A stretch of 64,000 bases of DNA, from positions 6,820,001-6,884,000 of the forward strand of contig OZ004589.1 in NCBI GenBank assembly GCA_963924555.1, given 5' to 3'. This document shows positions 1-12,901 of this stretch, one piece after another; position 1 is the stretch's first letter; every line of letters starts with the position of its first letter. A program made the translations under genes and the position numbers. This DNA comes from Crambe crambe (Eukaryota > Porifera > Demospongiae > Poecilosclerida > Crambeidae). Below the pieces are notes generated by a model that was given only the letters and a program-made list of their open reading frames with translations, was not told the origin of the DNA and searched no databases.

Positions 1-3000
1 TGCCCCTGTGGAACTGTCTCGTCATCAGCAGGAGGATCTTGAGGGAGGTATTTCGGATGCAACCATGGCTCTCCTTCAGCATGAGGAGAGGAGGTTGATT
101 TCGATTCTGAAGCAGAAAAGGAGTATTATGATGTGTAGCTAATACTTTATAAAGAAGTGGTAATTGTTTTAAACACTTGATATTCTCAGCAGTGTGTCGT
201 AAACATACCTTTCCCATTAGAGGGCAGAGTTCCACCCCCTGCGGTGTGAGCATGCTCAGTAAGTGGGGATGGCACTGTCTTCTTTCCACCTTTAAAGAGG
301 ACCTGTTGCCGGCCAATGTTTTCCTGTGATCCCAAGGACCCAAGCACATTCCGCTGGGAGGAGAGGGAAAGAGAAGCACGTTGGAGAGGAACTAAATTTG
401 ATGATGTAGTATCAGAAGCACTGGTAGGGGTACTGCTGAATTGAGGCTGCAAAAAAAACAAAAAAAAAAACTGGTGGGATAATACAGTGGAACCTTTCTT
501 CAAGAAAAGGACAACCTCCCAACAAAGGATGCCCCTTTCCCATTCCATTAGTATATTTTTAACCTCTGAGAAAAGGACAACCTCTCTGCAAAGGATAAAG
601 TGGCTGATCCCAAAGTGTCTTTACTCTAAGGTTCCACTGTACACCCAATACGTACCTGTTTTTGGAGTTGCATGCCAGCCAGGAGTCCAGCATATGTAGA
701 AGTGGCAGTGGTGTTGTAATGGGCGTGGTGGGACGAGGATAAGGCGGGGAGGGATTTGACGGCAGAGAGGGTGGTACTGGAACCTGATGGGGGTATAGAT
801 GATGAGGCTCTTCCCAGCATCTGTTCATTCATTTGCTTATTCAGCCATGTGATAACTGCATAAGATATCATTAAGTGAACCCTATCGAGCCACACCCCAT
901 TTAGGTCTGTCAAATACTATTACAATGGAACATCTGATAAAGGACACTTCAAAAGAGACAAATCTCTCAAGAAAGGACAATCTAAAAGTACCTTTGTATA
1001 TACATTCTATACAAATAACTTCAACCTCTCTATAAAGGACAAAAGGATGGGTCCCAAGCAGGGGGGGGGGGGGGGGGGGGGGGGGGGGGTCGGACAAGGT
1101 CAATTATTGCTGAGTAGGCACTTTTTATTCACATAGAATTTCAATACATTTTTTGAAGTTGCTATTCCTCGAGATGTGTACGCTTTGAATGAACTTGAAT
1201 TGGACTGTAGATAGATCTAACAGGTAGATTTCTGAAAATCGACTGAACCTAATCCATCCCCGTCCTGTTTTGGAGATTCAGAAAAAGGTTAATTGCCAAC
1301 TGAATTTCAAACCCCAGCTAAAACTGGTTTGCTTTCTAGCAACTAGCTTACTAGATCTTTCTTGTGCCAAGGTAAAATCATCTACAAACGCTTAAAGCTG
1401 GAGAAATAGCCTGTCAAACATCAGGTTAATTACATTCCAACCATTCTTTACTGCGCGTCTATTCTTGCAAAGCTTTGCGAGCCAATTTCGCGAAAAGCTT
1501 GTCCGACCCCCCTGGGTCCCAAGTGTGTGCATTATTCAGATGTTTTCACTGTTAATATTGATGCATGCCCCAGAATACCTTGTTTCTATGTAGTCATAAA
1601 TTGAACAATTTAATTATGCTATGTCTAAAATGATTGTAGTCAAATAATTTATTGATGACTACTATTGAACAATTCCATAAACAACTATTTCAGCATTAAA
1701 ATTCATAATTCTAAAGTCTGGCCCACTCACTTAAAGGTGTTTGGATTAGATGGAGCATGCTGTGACTTGTAGTAAAAGTGAAACCTGTCTATATACACGA
1801 TACCCACGAATATAATTACGTTACTAGCTCCCTAATAATAGTGGTATCTATGAATAGAGAGGTGGTCTTATATTGGAGACTAAGTTCTGCATAACAGTTG
1901 GTTTCATTTTTATCACACCCCACAGAATAATTATTGGAATACCATTCTCATTGGTCTTGAGCTGCTCCCTTGCCTCTTCCAACTTCACTCTTAACTCTTC
2001 TGCCGAGGTCTCAGTCTTGGATAACTACAACAACACAATGACAGCCTAATGGTATTCTAAATACACTTTTCTCACCTCTTCTTGCTTAAGGGAGAGGGAG
2101 TGATTAAGAGACTCCACCTCCAGTTTCAGTTTTTCAATAGTCTTGTCTTTGTCTCCTAACAGAGTGTCTTGCTTGGTAGTGACTGCACTCTTCACTTTTA
2201 ACTGTTTGAAGAAAATATCTCATGAAAGTAATAGTAGTATACTGAAAATATACTAGTAGTATACTGAGAAAATTTGTTACTATACTGAAACCTATTAGGA
2301 ATACTGAAAATGGCGGGATATTTCACTCGCCTTCGGCTCGTGAAATATCTCCCCATATCTCACGCTGACTCGTGTAAAGTCACTACTACATTCAAATTAC
2401 TTTTGATTTGGTACTGCGAATTTCCAATTGGAGCTTTTGAATAATTTCATTTCCCTGTGAAAAGAGAACATCAACAAAAGAAAGTAAAAAGTTAAGATTT
2501 CTCACACCTTGAGGACTTCTTGGGATGCTGACTTGAAAGCTGTGTCCAGTTTGGTGATCTGTCTCTCTCTCTGCTCCAGCTGAACCTCATATGACCTCTT
2601 CTGTTGCTGAGAAGCTTCAAGCAATTCTGTGGTGCGAGCTATGACCTGTTTATAAAGGAGGAATAAAATGAGCTGCATATCCTTTTGATATTGTGCAAGC
2701 TATAAAACATTTTCTGACTCCTTGGGGGAAGAAAAAAAAATCCTTTTAACATGCCTGTTCCTTGTCCTGTAATTCTTGTTCCAGGACAGCCATGCGTGTC
2801 CTGAGCTGAGTGAGAGTTTTGTCCTGTTCGTGATTGTTGGCATCCAGAGATGAGTTCTCCTTCCTCAGCTTCTGCAACTCCTCTTTCACATCACTGCATT
2901 CCTATGTGAGGATGGAACAAGAAATCCAGAGTGCAAATTTCATGTAAGTTCTAAACACGATTGAACTTCTTAACCACTGGATCTTTATAGGTGGTTAAAA

Positions 3001-5300
3001 TTAATGTCAGATTTATCAATTTGTCAGGATACAATGACAGGTCATGGGGAAATCCCTGTTAATTAAAACTATAACCACACACCTTATCAACCGATTTCAG
3101 TTTTCCAGTTAGTTCCCTGACAGTGGCTTCTGACTGATACTTGACGTCAGTGAGTTCTTTATTGGCGAGGTCTAGTTCCTGCAGCCTGGCTTCAATGCTT
3201 CCCAGCTACACACGACGCCAGACAAAATCCATTAGAACTCATAATGTGAATTATATATATTACACACATATCCTGGGGTCACCCCTACAGAATCATAATA
3301 AAGAACCACCCCTATAACGCCCTTGGAAATATTGCACAAAATAGCGCCATAGCTTCTTTTCCCACTATATTAGCAAAAAATATTAATTTTAACATGATCA
3401 CATAATGTCTAGCTCTGCCCAAACCTTCTCTAAATGTGCCTGCTCCATCTCCTTCTTTGCCTGCTCAAAGCGGGCCTGCACTTCGACCTGACCCTGTAAG
3501 GCTTTCTCTCTCTCGGCATTGATGCTGGAGGAGTGTTCACTAGTGAGGGCCACAGTGTGGCTACTCCAGTCAGACTTAACCCGCTCCAGTTCTTGCGTAC
3601 GCTTGGAAAGTGCCTGAAAAAACAACAATAACATAACACGGAATTTCTTGTGGGGGAAATTTTCAGTTATACACTAGTATGGATTCACCCCAAGACTTGA
3701 TATATCATGTCTTCATGCAGGATTTTTCACTCTGGGAGAAGAATAGAAGACAGACACATGTCTCCCTACTAGGCATCACAGGGTTTCATTATGTAAGTAT
3801 GTACCTCTTCACATTGTGCCAGTCGAGCAGAAAGATCTGATTTAGTGCTGGTGAGATGGTTAGAGAGTACGACGTTTTCCTCCTGTACATTAGAAAGAAA
3901 CTCAGATTTAATAAAAGTTTTTTATTTGATTGTAGATTCACAGGACAGTCCTTTCCTACCCCTTCAATAATTGACTTCTTATCAAGCAACACTCGCTACT
4001 TAATCAATCGGCTCCAGAACAAACATTTCAAAGAAATTTCCAATTGATTAGTAACTGTTGCGGCTTGTGCCGTGGGTGTCAAAATGCCCTCATATGTATC
4101 TGACTCTTAGACTACACTCTCTGAGGCAACATCAACAAAAATGTGACCACAATAAATAACAGTATCATGGTGAAAGCATTGTTCAAAGCTGTTGTTGCAT
4201 TGTCCACCCCTACTTCCATCATGGATACAAGCAGCAGCACTGCTGGTGTTCCAGTCACAATATGCACCTGAAAACCTTTGAACACACACACATGAACCTT
4301 CAGCTTCCCACAATAAAAAAAGAACAAAGTATAAGCCAGTCCTGCATGCACACATGCGCACACACACAGCTGTATAATGGGACCCCTCACTGGTGATCCC
4401 AAATATACAAGAAATCTCCCCCTTTGTGTTCTGAAATTGAATTCTTACCTTGAGTTGCAGGAGGCACTCGGCCAGGTACTTCTTGAGATAGACGTCACTA
4501 GCGGGAACAAACTTGAGTGAGAGGTGGTTGAGATGGCGGAATGGATTGGTCTCCACTACATGGAGAAGTGATACTGCCTGGTTTGTACACTCACAAAATT
4601 GCAGCAAGAATCTACTTGAGGGGAAAAAAAAAGGACTTAGAGTTTAGCTCTTTCCCTAAGCTTTGCAACATGGTGCACCAACTATAAGGGCAATTCTGGA
4701 AGACAAAAAAAGATAACTGAATTTAGCTTTTCCTCTCACTTTGGGTTATCTTTGCCCATCTCAGACAGACAGAGCTCCAGCAAGTCAATCAGTTTCTGCG
4801 GAAAGGCCCCAAAGTCTACCAGCAGACCCTGTTGAGCTTTCAACCTGGAAAAATAATTAATTTCAGTAATGGAGAGGTGTGGTCAGCTTATTTAAAACTT
4901 CTTTTTGTGTGGTTGCTGCATCTCTGGCACAATTCCTCTTCTAATTATGTACACAGCTCATACACATACCCTTGAAAGTCCTCTTCACTTAGAGCCAATG
5001 TATAGAGGAAAAATGGATCCACTTGGTCTGTCAGTCGAATAAGTAGCTCCTAGAATTGCACATAACTCGTATTAATAGCTGCTTGGATACTTTGGGATAC
5101 TCTTTCTAACCTTTTTGTGTACGGGAGAGGCCACAGTGTTCAGCAAGATAGTAACACCAATGGACACTTGTCTGTATTATTATAAAGTAAAATATTAACA
5201 TGGCTCATGTAGAGCATGCAGGAGCCTAGTTTAACCTTTCATCCCTCTCGTTCGACTTCAGACTAACGGGAACCGTCTTCTTAAACAGCTCTTCCATCAT
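1..5300 (-). CDS. SASS6: SASS6, spindle assembly abnormal protein 6 homologue (centriole cartwheel), 3' end outside window
   Basis: Builds the ninefold centriole cartwheel. Sixteen exons, read downward: 5300-5236, 5171-5111, 5049-4970, 4844-4740, 4611-4449, 3882-3805, 3613-3425, 3205-3083, 2901-2755, 2645-2508, 2454-2401, 2201-2076, 2024-1943, 855-656, 446-209, 106-1 (runs off the edge). All phases join; at least 651 codons. Residues about 1-158 form the globular head (seen: [34 protein letters not shown]-like [18 protein letters not shown]). Residues about 160-470 are a long coiled coil. A conserved [11 protein letters not shown] motif follows, then a Ser/Thr/Pro-rich tail. The start is one of two adjacent ATGs (5300 or 5297). 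The donor of the 2755 exon is GC (gcatgt), not GT. It is head-to-head with the LOX-like gene at 5482, 181 bp apart. Family assignment rests on the head and the WLN motif. Confidence 0.93.
483..641. mobile_element. Foldback element copy, TACAGTGGAACC family
   Basis: TACAGTGGAACCTTT to AAGGTTCCACTGTA, 159 bp, with clean terminal inverted repeats and TA at both ends. Internal AAAGGACAACCTC repeats. In SASS6 intron 14. Confidence 0.88.
921..1554. mobile_element. Foldback element copy interrupted by a second element
   Basis: Left end TACAATGGAACATCTG and right end CAGATGTTTTCACTGTTA are inverted repeats of the family. The interior is interrupted at 1059-1512, and the two halves continue each other around the duplicated TGGGTCCCAAG. 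In SASS6 intron 13. Confidence 0.8.
1059..1512. mobile_element. Nested 454-bp element with GGGGGGTCGGACAAG ends and 11-bp target duplication
   Basis: Ends GGGGGGTCGGACAAG (left, after a 29-bp poly-G, 1061-1089) and CTTGTCCGACCCCCC (right) are 15-bp inverted repeats. TGGGTCCCAAG flanks both sides (1048-1058, 1513-1523). No coding capacity. A target duplication of 9-11 bp is typical of Mutator-like elements, but the class is not certain. Confidence 0.8.
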
Positions 5301-5481
5301 TTCCAAGCTGGGCAGTCTGCTCACCACTTTACCCGCCAAAGTTTCCAGTCCAGCTCAAAAGTTCAAAGGTCAAAAATGACGCTAGAAAACCACAAAGCCT
5401 ATTGTTTTTATTTCCAGCAATAAAAAGAATTTCCAGCACTCATTTGCAGTAACTTTTTAGTTAAGTTGAAAATTCGGCATT
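5301..5481. promoter_or_regulatory. Shared intergenic region between divergent SASS6 and LOX-like genes
   Basis: 181 bp separates the two divergent start codons, so both promoters or 5' UTRs must lie here or overlap the neighbouring gene. I see no TATA box at a convincing distance. The half near the LOX-like gene is A/T-rich. Shared regulation is inferred from geometry only. Confidence 0.4.
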
Positions 5482-8400
5482 ATGCAACTTGCTGTTCTCA
5501 TGGCAGGACTGCAGCTTCTGCTTGCAGCATCATACCTCCAGCTCATCTCAGCTCAAAAAGATGGTGATGTGCGTCTAATTGGACCCACAAGTTTCCAAGG
5601 AACAGTAGCTGTCTACTATAAGGGAGTGTGGGGTACAATCTGCGATGATAGCTGGGGGTTCACTGATGCCAATGTTGTTTGCAAGCAGCTTGGTTTCGAG
5701 CGAGCAAGTAGGATTTGGATCAGAGCCCATTACGGTCAGGGACCAGGACCCATTTGGATCGACCAAATCAACTGCCCTGTGAATGCTAAGTCTATTCTCA
5801 ATTGCAATCCGAACTGGGGCATTCATGACTGCAGCAAGAGTGAAGACGCTGGCGTGGACTGTCAGAGAAAATTCCCCGCCAAACCTTCTAGCATGCCCAT
5901 AAGATTGATGTGTCCAAGTTGCTCACGAAGTGGGACTTGTAAAATGTGTCCAACGAAGAACCACCCCAGGCCAGGAGAGTGTTCCTACCAAACTTCTGTT
6001 GAAGGGATTGTTTTTGCATATTACAAAAACGAATGGAGGCCAGTCACTGGAGAAGGATGGGATATGAATGATGCTCATGTAGTGTGTGGAGAATTAGGTT
6101 ATCCTCTTGCTCTCTCCGTGCCTTCTTTACAGACACTGTGCCCTAATTCAAATAACCAGGACTTGAAGCTCACTCTATTGAAGAATGTGCAGTGCATTGG
6201 AAATGAAAGAAGATTATTAGATTGTTATTTCCCAGAATTTGGCCCCAACAATAATCCATTGATGAAAGTGGCTACAGTGAGATGTGGTTTTAAGCCTCAT
6301 CACAGCTGTCCACAGAGCTCCAGAGCTGAGGTAAGGTAAGAACTAATAAAAAATCGACAAGACTGTCTCCATACACCTAGCTGGCCTTTCATCTAAACTG
6401 CATGCTATAATTTCTCACTCTCCCACTTGCAAGCATCAGCAGAGAGTATCTATTGCTTTTCTAACTGATGTTGGAATTTGGTTGAGAATTGTAGAGACTG
6501 CAGATAGAGTTCAAAGTTCAGAGCTAATCGTCACCTTTTCCTTTTTTGTCCATTCATGTGATATGTGTGTGAGCTAGACTATACAAAGATACAGCCTCTT
6601 TAAATTATATAACTTTTTAATGGAATCCAGTCATTTCTATCTTGTTGAGCTAGCTACTCCATTATCTAGTTGAATTTTTGTTCAGTTTCTAGATTATACA
6701 TATCCAAGGTAGCCACCTCAGATATATACTATTTCTATAGATATACAGAATGAGAGGCACCGCAGTTCCTTGGGAGGGTAGAGTGGAGGCGAGGGTGAAC
6801 GGCGTGTGGGGCACCATTTGTGACAGAGACTGGGATCTCCTGGATGCTGGCATCGTCTGCAGAGCTTTGGGATTTGGAACGGCTGCAAAGGCTCACTACG
6901 GTGCAAACTATGGCCGTGGAGTGGGTCGAATCCACTACAATAACTTGAGGTAAGTAGCTATGCAGCTGATGATTTCTTGAAATCGCATGTGCATGATGAT
7001 ATCTCATATATAAACTATACCTATAGTTTCCTCAAATTAAAGCCATGGAGTGACCAGTAACTGACCAGTATAACTGTCCCTAGCTCTTGACACACCATCA
7101 TAGTACTGATTCAGTGAATATTTGTGTTTAACTGCTCACATTAGGTGTAATGGCAGTGAGCGTACACTGGGTGGCTGTACTCTCAAGACGACTGGATCCC
7201 AAGCAGAGAGCTGCGGGCACCAAGCGGATGCTGGACTCAAGTGCAATATCCCAGTCGTTTGTCCCAATCCTAGCCTAGAGGTAGGGGATCAGTGAGTGCA
7301 TACGTAACAAATCAGATGTGGGAAAGATAGTTATTGAATTCAGATGTGGGTAAATTTTCCAAGACTAGAATCATATTTCTGTTTAATATAAAAGACGATG
7401 CTAAAATCTCTAGGATACTCAATTACTTCTTATATTCTAACAGAAAGCTCGCTTATTGGATGTCCCTCAAGTTTCTCAACCTCGGTTCAGAGACAGCTTT
7501 GTTGAAGTGAGAGGAAGTAGAGGATGGGGACTCATCTGTGGTTCCAGCCTCCCTTACAAGGCTGCCAACGTCATCTGTAGGGAGACTCGGTATAGCTTTG
7601 CCGGGCAAATCCGCTCCGGGTCACATACAAGGTACAGAGGTGTGCGGTACACTGGTGTCCTGAGCTGCACGGGGGATGAGGCCTCCATCAATGACTGCAG
7701 AGTCTCTTTGGTCCAAACTTCATCCTGCAGTGGGAAAGGAGGAGATTCGATAGTTGATTGTACTTCAAGTGAGTCAACACTGTACGAACATAGCTAATCT
7801 GTCTTGTTACCAAGTGTTTATTCGATGGTGCATTAATTTTATCAATTCTTCCTGCAGACCTTCCAGATCTGGTGCCGGATGTTTCCACTGTTGCCAACTC
7901 CATCCGGTACTATCCATACATAGACAGGTCTCCTATGTACTACCTGCAGTGTGCCCTTGAAGAAAAATGCCTCTCAAGCTCAGCTGCAAACCAACCAACC
8001 AGTGCCATTAGACAGTTGCTTCGCTTTGATAGTCTGACCATGAACTGGGGGACTGCCGACTTTCTGCCAAATCGGAGACCAGAAGAGTGGGAGTTTCACA
8101 GTTGTCATAATCACTATCATTCATTTGAGGCTTTCATCCACTACGACCTTTTGGATAGTGTCACTCGTCGGAAAGTTGCAGAAGGCCACAAGGCTAGTTT
8201 CTGTCTCGAGGATTCAGTATGCAGATCAGGCTCACGCAGGCATGTATTAGAGCTAGTAGCTAAAACCATCTGGAAAAAAAAACAACAGATTTTGGGATTA
8301 AATTTCAAGGCAGGTATAGCTATAGGCCATTAGAAAAAAAAATCTTGTCTCTCAATTTTATGTTTATGAATAGCATATTATAGCTAAGGATATTGAAAAC

Positions 8401-8921
8401 AGAATATTGAATCATTTCCTGAGTCATTCTTAGCACTTAGCTACAAAGTAGAAACTTTTTGCAGCACTTGATTAAGAATTCCCCTCCCCCCTTCCCCTCC
8501 CTCCCTACGTATATAGATTTAGATGTGCTACTGGTCAGCAGGGCATTTCTACAAACTGTGGGGACTTGTATGGACGCAACTTGGACTGTCAGTGGATTGA
8601 TGTGACGGATGTGAAACCAGGCAACTACATCCTACGTCTGCAGATCAACCCCGATCAGCTCGTCCCCGAGAGCGACACCAAGAATAACCAAGTGGAGTGT
8701 GCCATTCGGATCTTGCCCAGATTTGTCATGCAGTATATTTCCTGCACTTTATCAGGTACAGTGAGTGATGTGATCATTTTTCAGTGTTATGTAACTATCA
8801 ATTTTGCAATTATGTAATATTGTAAATTGATAACTAGATTTTAGTAAGGTAGTTAGCTACCACAAGAAATTATCAAAGTTACCCTCAATTGCATTTACTT
8901 TCTTCCTCTGCAGATCACTAA
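5482..8921 (+). CDS. Lysyl oxidase-like protein A (4 SRCR domains + LOX catalytic domain)
   Basis: Secreted copper amine oxidase predicted to oxidise lysines of collagen-type matrix proteins; organised like vertebrate LOXL2/3/4. Exons 5482-6330, 6741-6949, 7145-7280, 7444-7768, 7858-8239, 8517-8755, 8914-8921; 715 aa. A signal peptide ends near ISA-Q (residue 24). SRCR domains lie at about 30-127, 160-268, 287-388 and 402-505; LOX at 507-715. Copper ligands are in [11 protein letters not shown]. The LTQ cofactor lysine is in [11 protein letters not shown] and its partner tyrosine in NCGDLYG, so the enzyme looks active. Intron 5 has a GC donor (gcatgt at 8240), and its acceptor must be tatatag before 8517 to keep the RRF motif. 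The last exon adds only the end of the Ser codon plus Asp-His-stop. It is the tandem sister of the gene at 9207. Confidence 0.95.
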
Positions 8922-9206
8922 ATGCACTTCTTCACTTCATCTACAATGAACAATGCTTTTGATCACTGTAGTTATGACTAGCTAAGACTATTGACTTCAA
9001 AATACTAACCTTTAATCAGTAAAGTGTATGATGTCACAAATTATAATCATTATCGTGATAAGAATTCTTACCGCCAATAACCCGCCAGAACGTTATAAAC
9101 AAAAGCCTTTTGTGTGTTTAGTCTACACAGTGCAGTAGACAGCTCTCAGAAAATTTTTCCGCGCAGAGAAAAATAAATATTTACACTTTTTGCACCGTGC
9201 AAAAAG
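8922..9206 (+). promoter_or_regulatory. Intergenic spacer with candidate CCAAT and TATA elements for LOX-like gene B
   Basis: Only 285 bp separates the first LOX-like stop from the second start. CCAAT occurs at 9074-9078 and TATAAA at 9094-9099, about 110 bp before the ATG at 9207, a plausible core promoter with a short 5' UTR. The spacer must also hold the 3' UTR of gene A. No transcript evidence is available. Confidence 0.4.
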
Positions 9207-10790
9207 ATGGATTTTTACACTCTTCAGTTTCTGCATGTAGCACTACTAGCTGGAGGTCTGCACTTCGTCACAGCGCAAAGAGAAGGAGATCTTCGCCTGG
9301 TTGGAGGACCCTCAGATTTCCAAGGTACTGTAGCCGTCTATCATAACCAAACATGGGGTTCCATCTGTGATGATGGATGGGGTTTCTCTGATGGCAATGT
9401 GATCTGCAAACAACTGGGGTTCTTGAGAGCAAGATATATCTACACCAGAGCTTACTACGGGGAAGCACCTGGACCTATATGGATTGATAACTTGGCCTGC
9501 CCGCACAATGCTGAGTCCATCCTCAATTGCACTCCCACGGTGAAGGACTGGGGCAGGCACAACTGCAAGAAGAATGAAGATGCTGGTGTGGATTGTCTGA
9601 GGAAAACCCCCCAAAAGCCTCCAGAAATGCCTCTGAGATTGTCGTGTCCAAAGTGCGTGCAGAATGGGACTTGCTCAGTTTGTCCAAAGAAGCCTCATCC
9701 TTCACCAGATGAGTGTTCTCCTCAAGTTACAGTTGAAGGAATCTTATTTGCGTCATATAATAACCAATGGATGCCTGTATCTGGTAGAAATTGGAACATG
9801 CAAAATGCTCAAGTTGCATGTGGGGAACTGGGCTACCCTCTTGCTCTTGGTATCCCCACACTGGAGGAACTCTGGCCGAATTGGAATGGCGAGTTCTTGA
9901 AGAAATACAATAATTGTGGAGCCATGGTGGGAAGTGGCACTATGCTGAATGTTCCTAACTATCCAAAGTGTGCATTTGAAGAAGAAAGGAACACTATAAT
10001 CTTGGGTCCAGACTGCAATCAGCTGGAGATTGCTGAGAACCAAAGATACGGGGAAGGGCTGAAGCGGACAATGTTGCAAAAGGTGCAGTGCACAGGGAGG
10101 GAGAGGAGACTGCTGGATTGCTATTTTCCGGAGTTTGGTCCTCACGGGAGTCCCTTGATGGAAGTGGCCATGGTTAGATGTGGATTCAAACCTCATCAGA
10201 ACTGCGGAAAGAATGCAACTTCAGAGGTAAAGCTTAGCTAAGCCTTTCCATGAGAGTAATACAGTGGAACTTGAACTTCCTGAATTCCAGACTTACAGGT
10301 TGAGGGGTGCTGCCGTTTCCTGGAAGGGGAGAGTGGAGGTGAAGGTGAATGGTGTGTGGGGCACTGTTTGTGATAGGCTCTTCGATGCCAGAGAAGCTAA
10401 CATTGTCTGTAGAGCCATGGGATATGGAACATCCAATGGTGTCTTCTTTCATAGCTACTACGGGTATGGAGTTGGTCCAATCCACTACACTCGACTCGGG
10501 TGAGTTATCGTACGCATTCACCTTTGATCCTTCATTATAATTGTCTGCTCTAACTTTCTCAATTCTCGACATTTAAGTACCAGCTGATCATCCACTCATC
10601 GAGTTGGTTTTTGAATTTTGGTTAAATTAGGGCAGGAATTTTTTGTAGGTGGAAATTTGTGATTTTTGAAAGTATTGTTTCTTCTTCTTCTTCTTCTTCT
10701 TCTTCTTCTTCTTCTTCTTCTTCTTCTTCTTTTCTTCTTCTTCTTCTTCTTCTTCTTCTTCTTCTTCTTCTTCTTCTTCTTCTTCTTCTT

Positions 10791-10821
<31 letters not shown>

Positions 10822-12901
10822 TGGTAAATATTACTGTAGTTGCTATGGTAATGAATCAACTCTGGCTGACTGTGTTAAAAAGCGGACTGGAGCAGAGGCA
10901 GAGAGGTGTGGCCACAGAAGCGATGCAGGAATCATATGCAATTCCCCGTCCATGTGCTCCAATCTCCAAAGAGACGTAAGAATGTAGCTATGATATTATT
11001 ATAATCACAGTGGAGCAAGGACAATTCAATTTTTGATGTAATGCTCTATTATAGGCAACTGGATGCTGTCCTACTGTCCAAGTTAAATTCAGCTATGTAG
11101 TTCATTGGAGGTTTCATCAATGTTCAATGCATCAATCCCCAAAGAGACATATATAAGAATGATAATGACAGAATCCAATGCAGTCTCCTACAAGCATTAT
11201 TCTTTGCTACTATTTTAAGCATTAATTAATAATTATTTTAGCTAACATTTTTCATGCAGAAAGTACGCCTCATAGATGTTCCAAAACAGTTCTACACGTA
11301 CCTGAATGATAGTTATGTTCAGCTGCAAACATTTCAAGGCTGGGGAGTCGTCTGTTCCTCCTCCTTCACCATGGAAGCAGCCACCGTCATCTGCAGAGAG
11401 AAACGCCAGATGTTTGCAAGAGAGATTCAGTCTGGAACACTCACAAATTACAAAGGCTCCCGATATTATGGTTTTATGGGGTGCAGCGGAGAAGAGGCAT
11501 CGATCAGCGAGTGTCGTATATTGATGCTACCCACCATTACATGTGCTGACAAAGGAGGAGATGCAATTGTGGACTGTGCTCTTGGTATGTCATACACTAA
11601 AATTAATGTGTGTGGTGAACAAGAGTAGTCAATTGCTGGACAATTTCTTCATTTTTATCTGGTCTTTGTCCGACCAATTATTATAGCCATACATTTAAAA
11701 CTGCTATTAGATAATCATGTCCGGAGTATTACTGTGAGCCCTGATAAGTTTGTTTGCTTTGTCTCAATTTTCTTTTCTTTGCAGAGCTGCCTGATCTGGT
11801 TCCCGACCTGTTGACTGCCACCAATTCCTTCAGGTACTACCCGTACATCCACATATCACCAATGTACTACCTGCAGTGTGCCAGAGAAGAGAACTGTCTC
11901 TCCAGCTCTGCCGTGGGGCAGCCAAACTCTGCTCTCCGATCCCTCCTCCGTTTCAGCAGTCTCACAATGAACTGGGGGAGAGCAGACTTCCTCCCCAACC
12001 GACAGCGTCACGAGTGGGAATATCACGCCTGCCATCGGCACTATCATTCCTTTGAGACTTTCATCCACTATGACCTCCTTAATACCACCAGTCGTCAGAA
12101 AGTAGCAGAAGGCCATAAGGCCAGTTTCTGTCTTGAGGATTCTCTATGTAAAGGTGGTTATCGCAGGTATGCATTTCATTCCCCCCCCCCCCCTCCCCAC
12201 CTCCCAAAAAGTGGCTGGGTTTGAGGCTAGTGTATTTTCTTGTCTCGAGGATTCATGGTTAGGCGTGGTCGACAACGCCAGGCATGATTCCAGAGCTAGG
12301 TGACCAACCACTGGTTACTGGCCATGTTTCAACCACTTCAGGGAAAAATCAAACTTCATATCTTATTTCTAGCTTTGACTCAGTGCAATTGTCAATGTGG
12401 AAGAGTCTATGAGATGCTGTTTATTCTTTCCCCCCTTGATTTCAAGGTTCAGCTGCTCTCATTCACAAGGTATATCTCGCAACTGTGGTGACATGTATCA
12501 CAATGGCTTAGACTGCCAGTGGATTGATGTCACAGGGGTGGGAACAGGCCTGTACACCGTGCGTTTCATCGTCAACCCTGACCACTTAGTGCCCGAGACA
12601 GACTTCAAAAACAACCAGATAGACTGCGACATCGAGCTCCTCCCAGAAACCCACTCCTTGAAATTCTTTGGCTGCAAACTATCAGGTATAAGCTAAAGTT
12701 TCTTTCATGGTTTGCAGAAATTGTTATCTTTAGTAGCCCCATCAAAAAGGAGGTGGGGCACAGGCCACATAATAACAAGCATGCATGAAGGGGTTAGGAG
12801 GGGTGGGGCTCAAAAGTTTGACAGATGATCGATCAAACATATTAGGAGGGGGTGGGGCTCAAAAGTTCAAAGTTTTTTTTTTTTTAATTGCAGATCACTG
12901 A
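9207..12901 (+). CDS. Lysyl oxidase-like protein B (4 SRCR domains + LOX catalytic domain)
   Basis: Tandem paralogue of the gene at 5482, with the same predicted secreted lysyl oxidase activity. Exons 9207-10226, 10291-10499, 10840-10975, 11260-11584, 11785-12166, 12447-12685, 12894-12901; 772 aa. Exons 2-7 match the sister gene in length base for base. Exon 1 is 171 nt longer, adding about 57 residues including extra Cys inside SRCR2 (roughly 9880-10070). The signal peptide ends near VTA-Q. Copper motif is WEYHACHRHYH; the cofactor lysine is in [11 protein letters not shown] and the tyrosine in NCGDMYH. The protein ends Ser-Asp-His like its sister. Intron 2 carries a long TTC repeat. Intron 5 has a normal GT donor where the sister uses GC. 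It converges on the Rh gene, stops 299 bp apart. Confidence 0.95.
10678..10820 (+). repeat. (TTC)n trinucleotide tract inside LOX-like B intron 2
   Basis: About 143 bp of CTT/TTC units with one interruption near 10731. It is pyrimidine-rich on the sense strand and ends 19 bp before the acceptor at 10839. Translated open frames here (poly-Ser, poly-Leu, poly-Lys) are artefacts of the repeat. Confidence 0.95.

Noticed and set aside
10596..10979. Open frames of poly-Lys, poly-Ser and poly-Leu
   Set aside because: They are translations of the TTC repeat within LOX-like B intron 2; the flanking exon is read in another frame.
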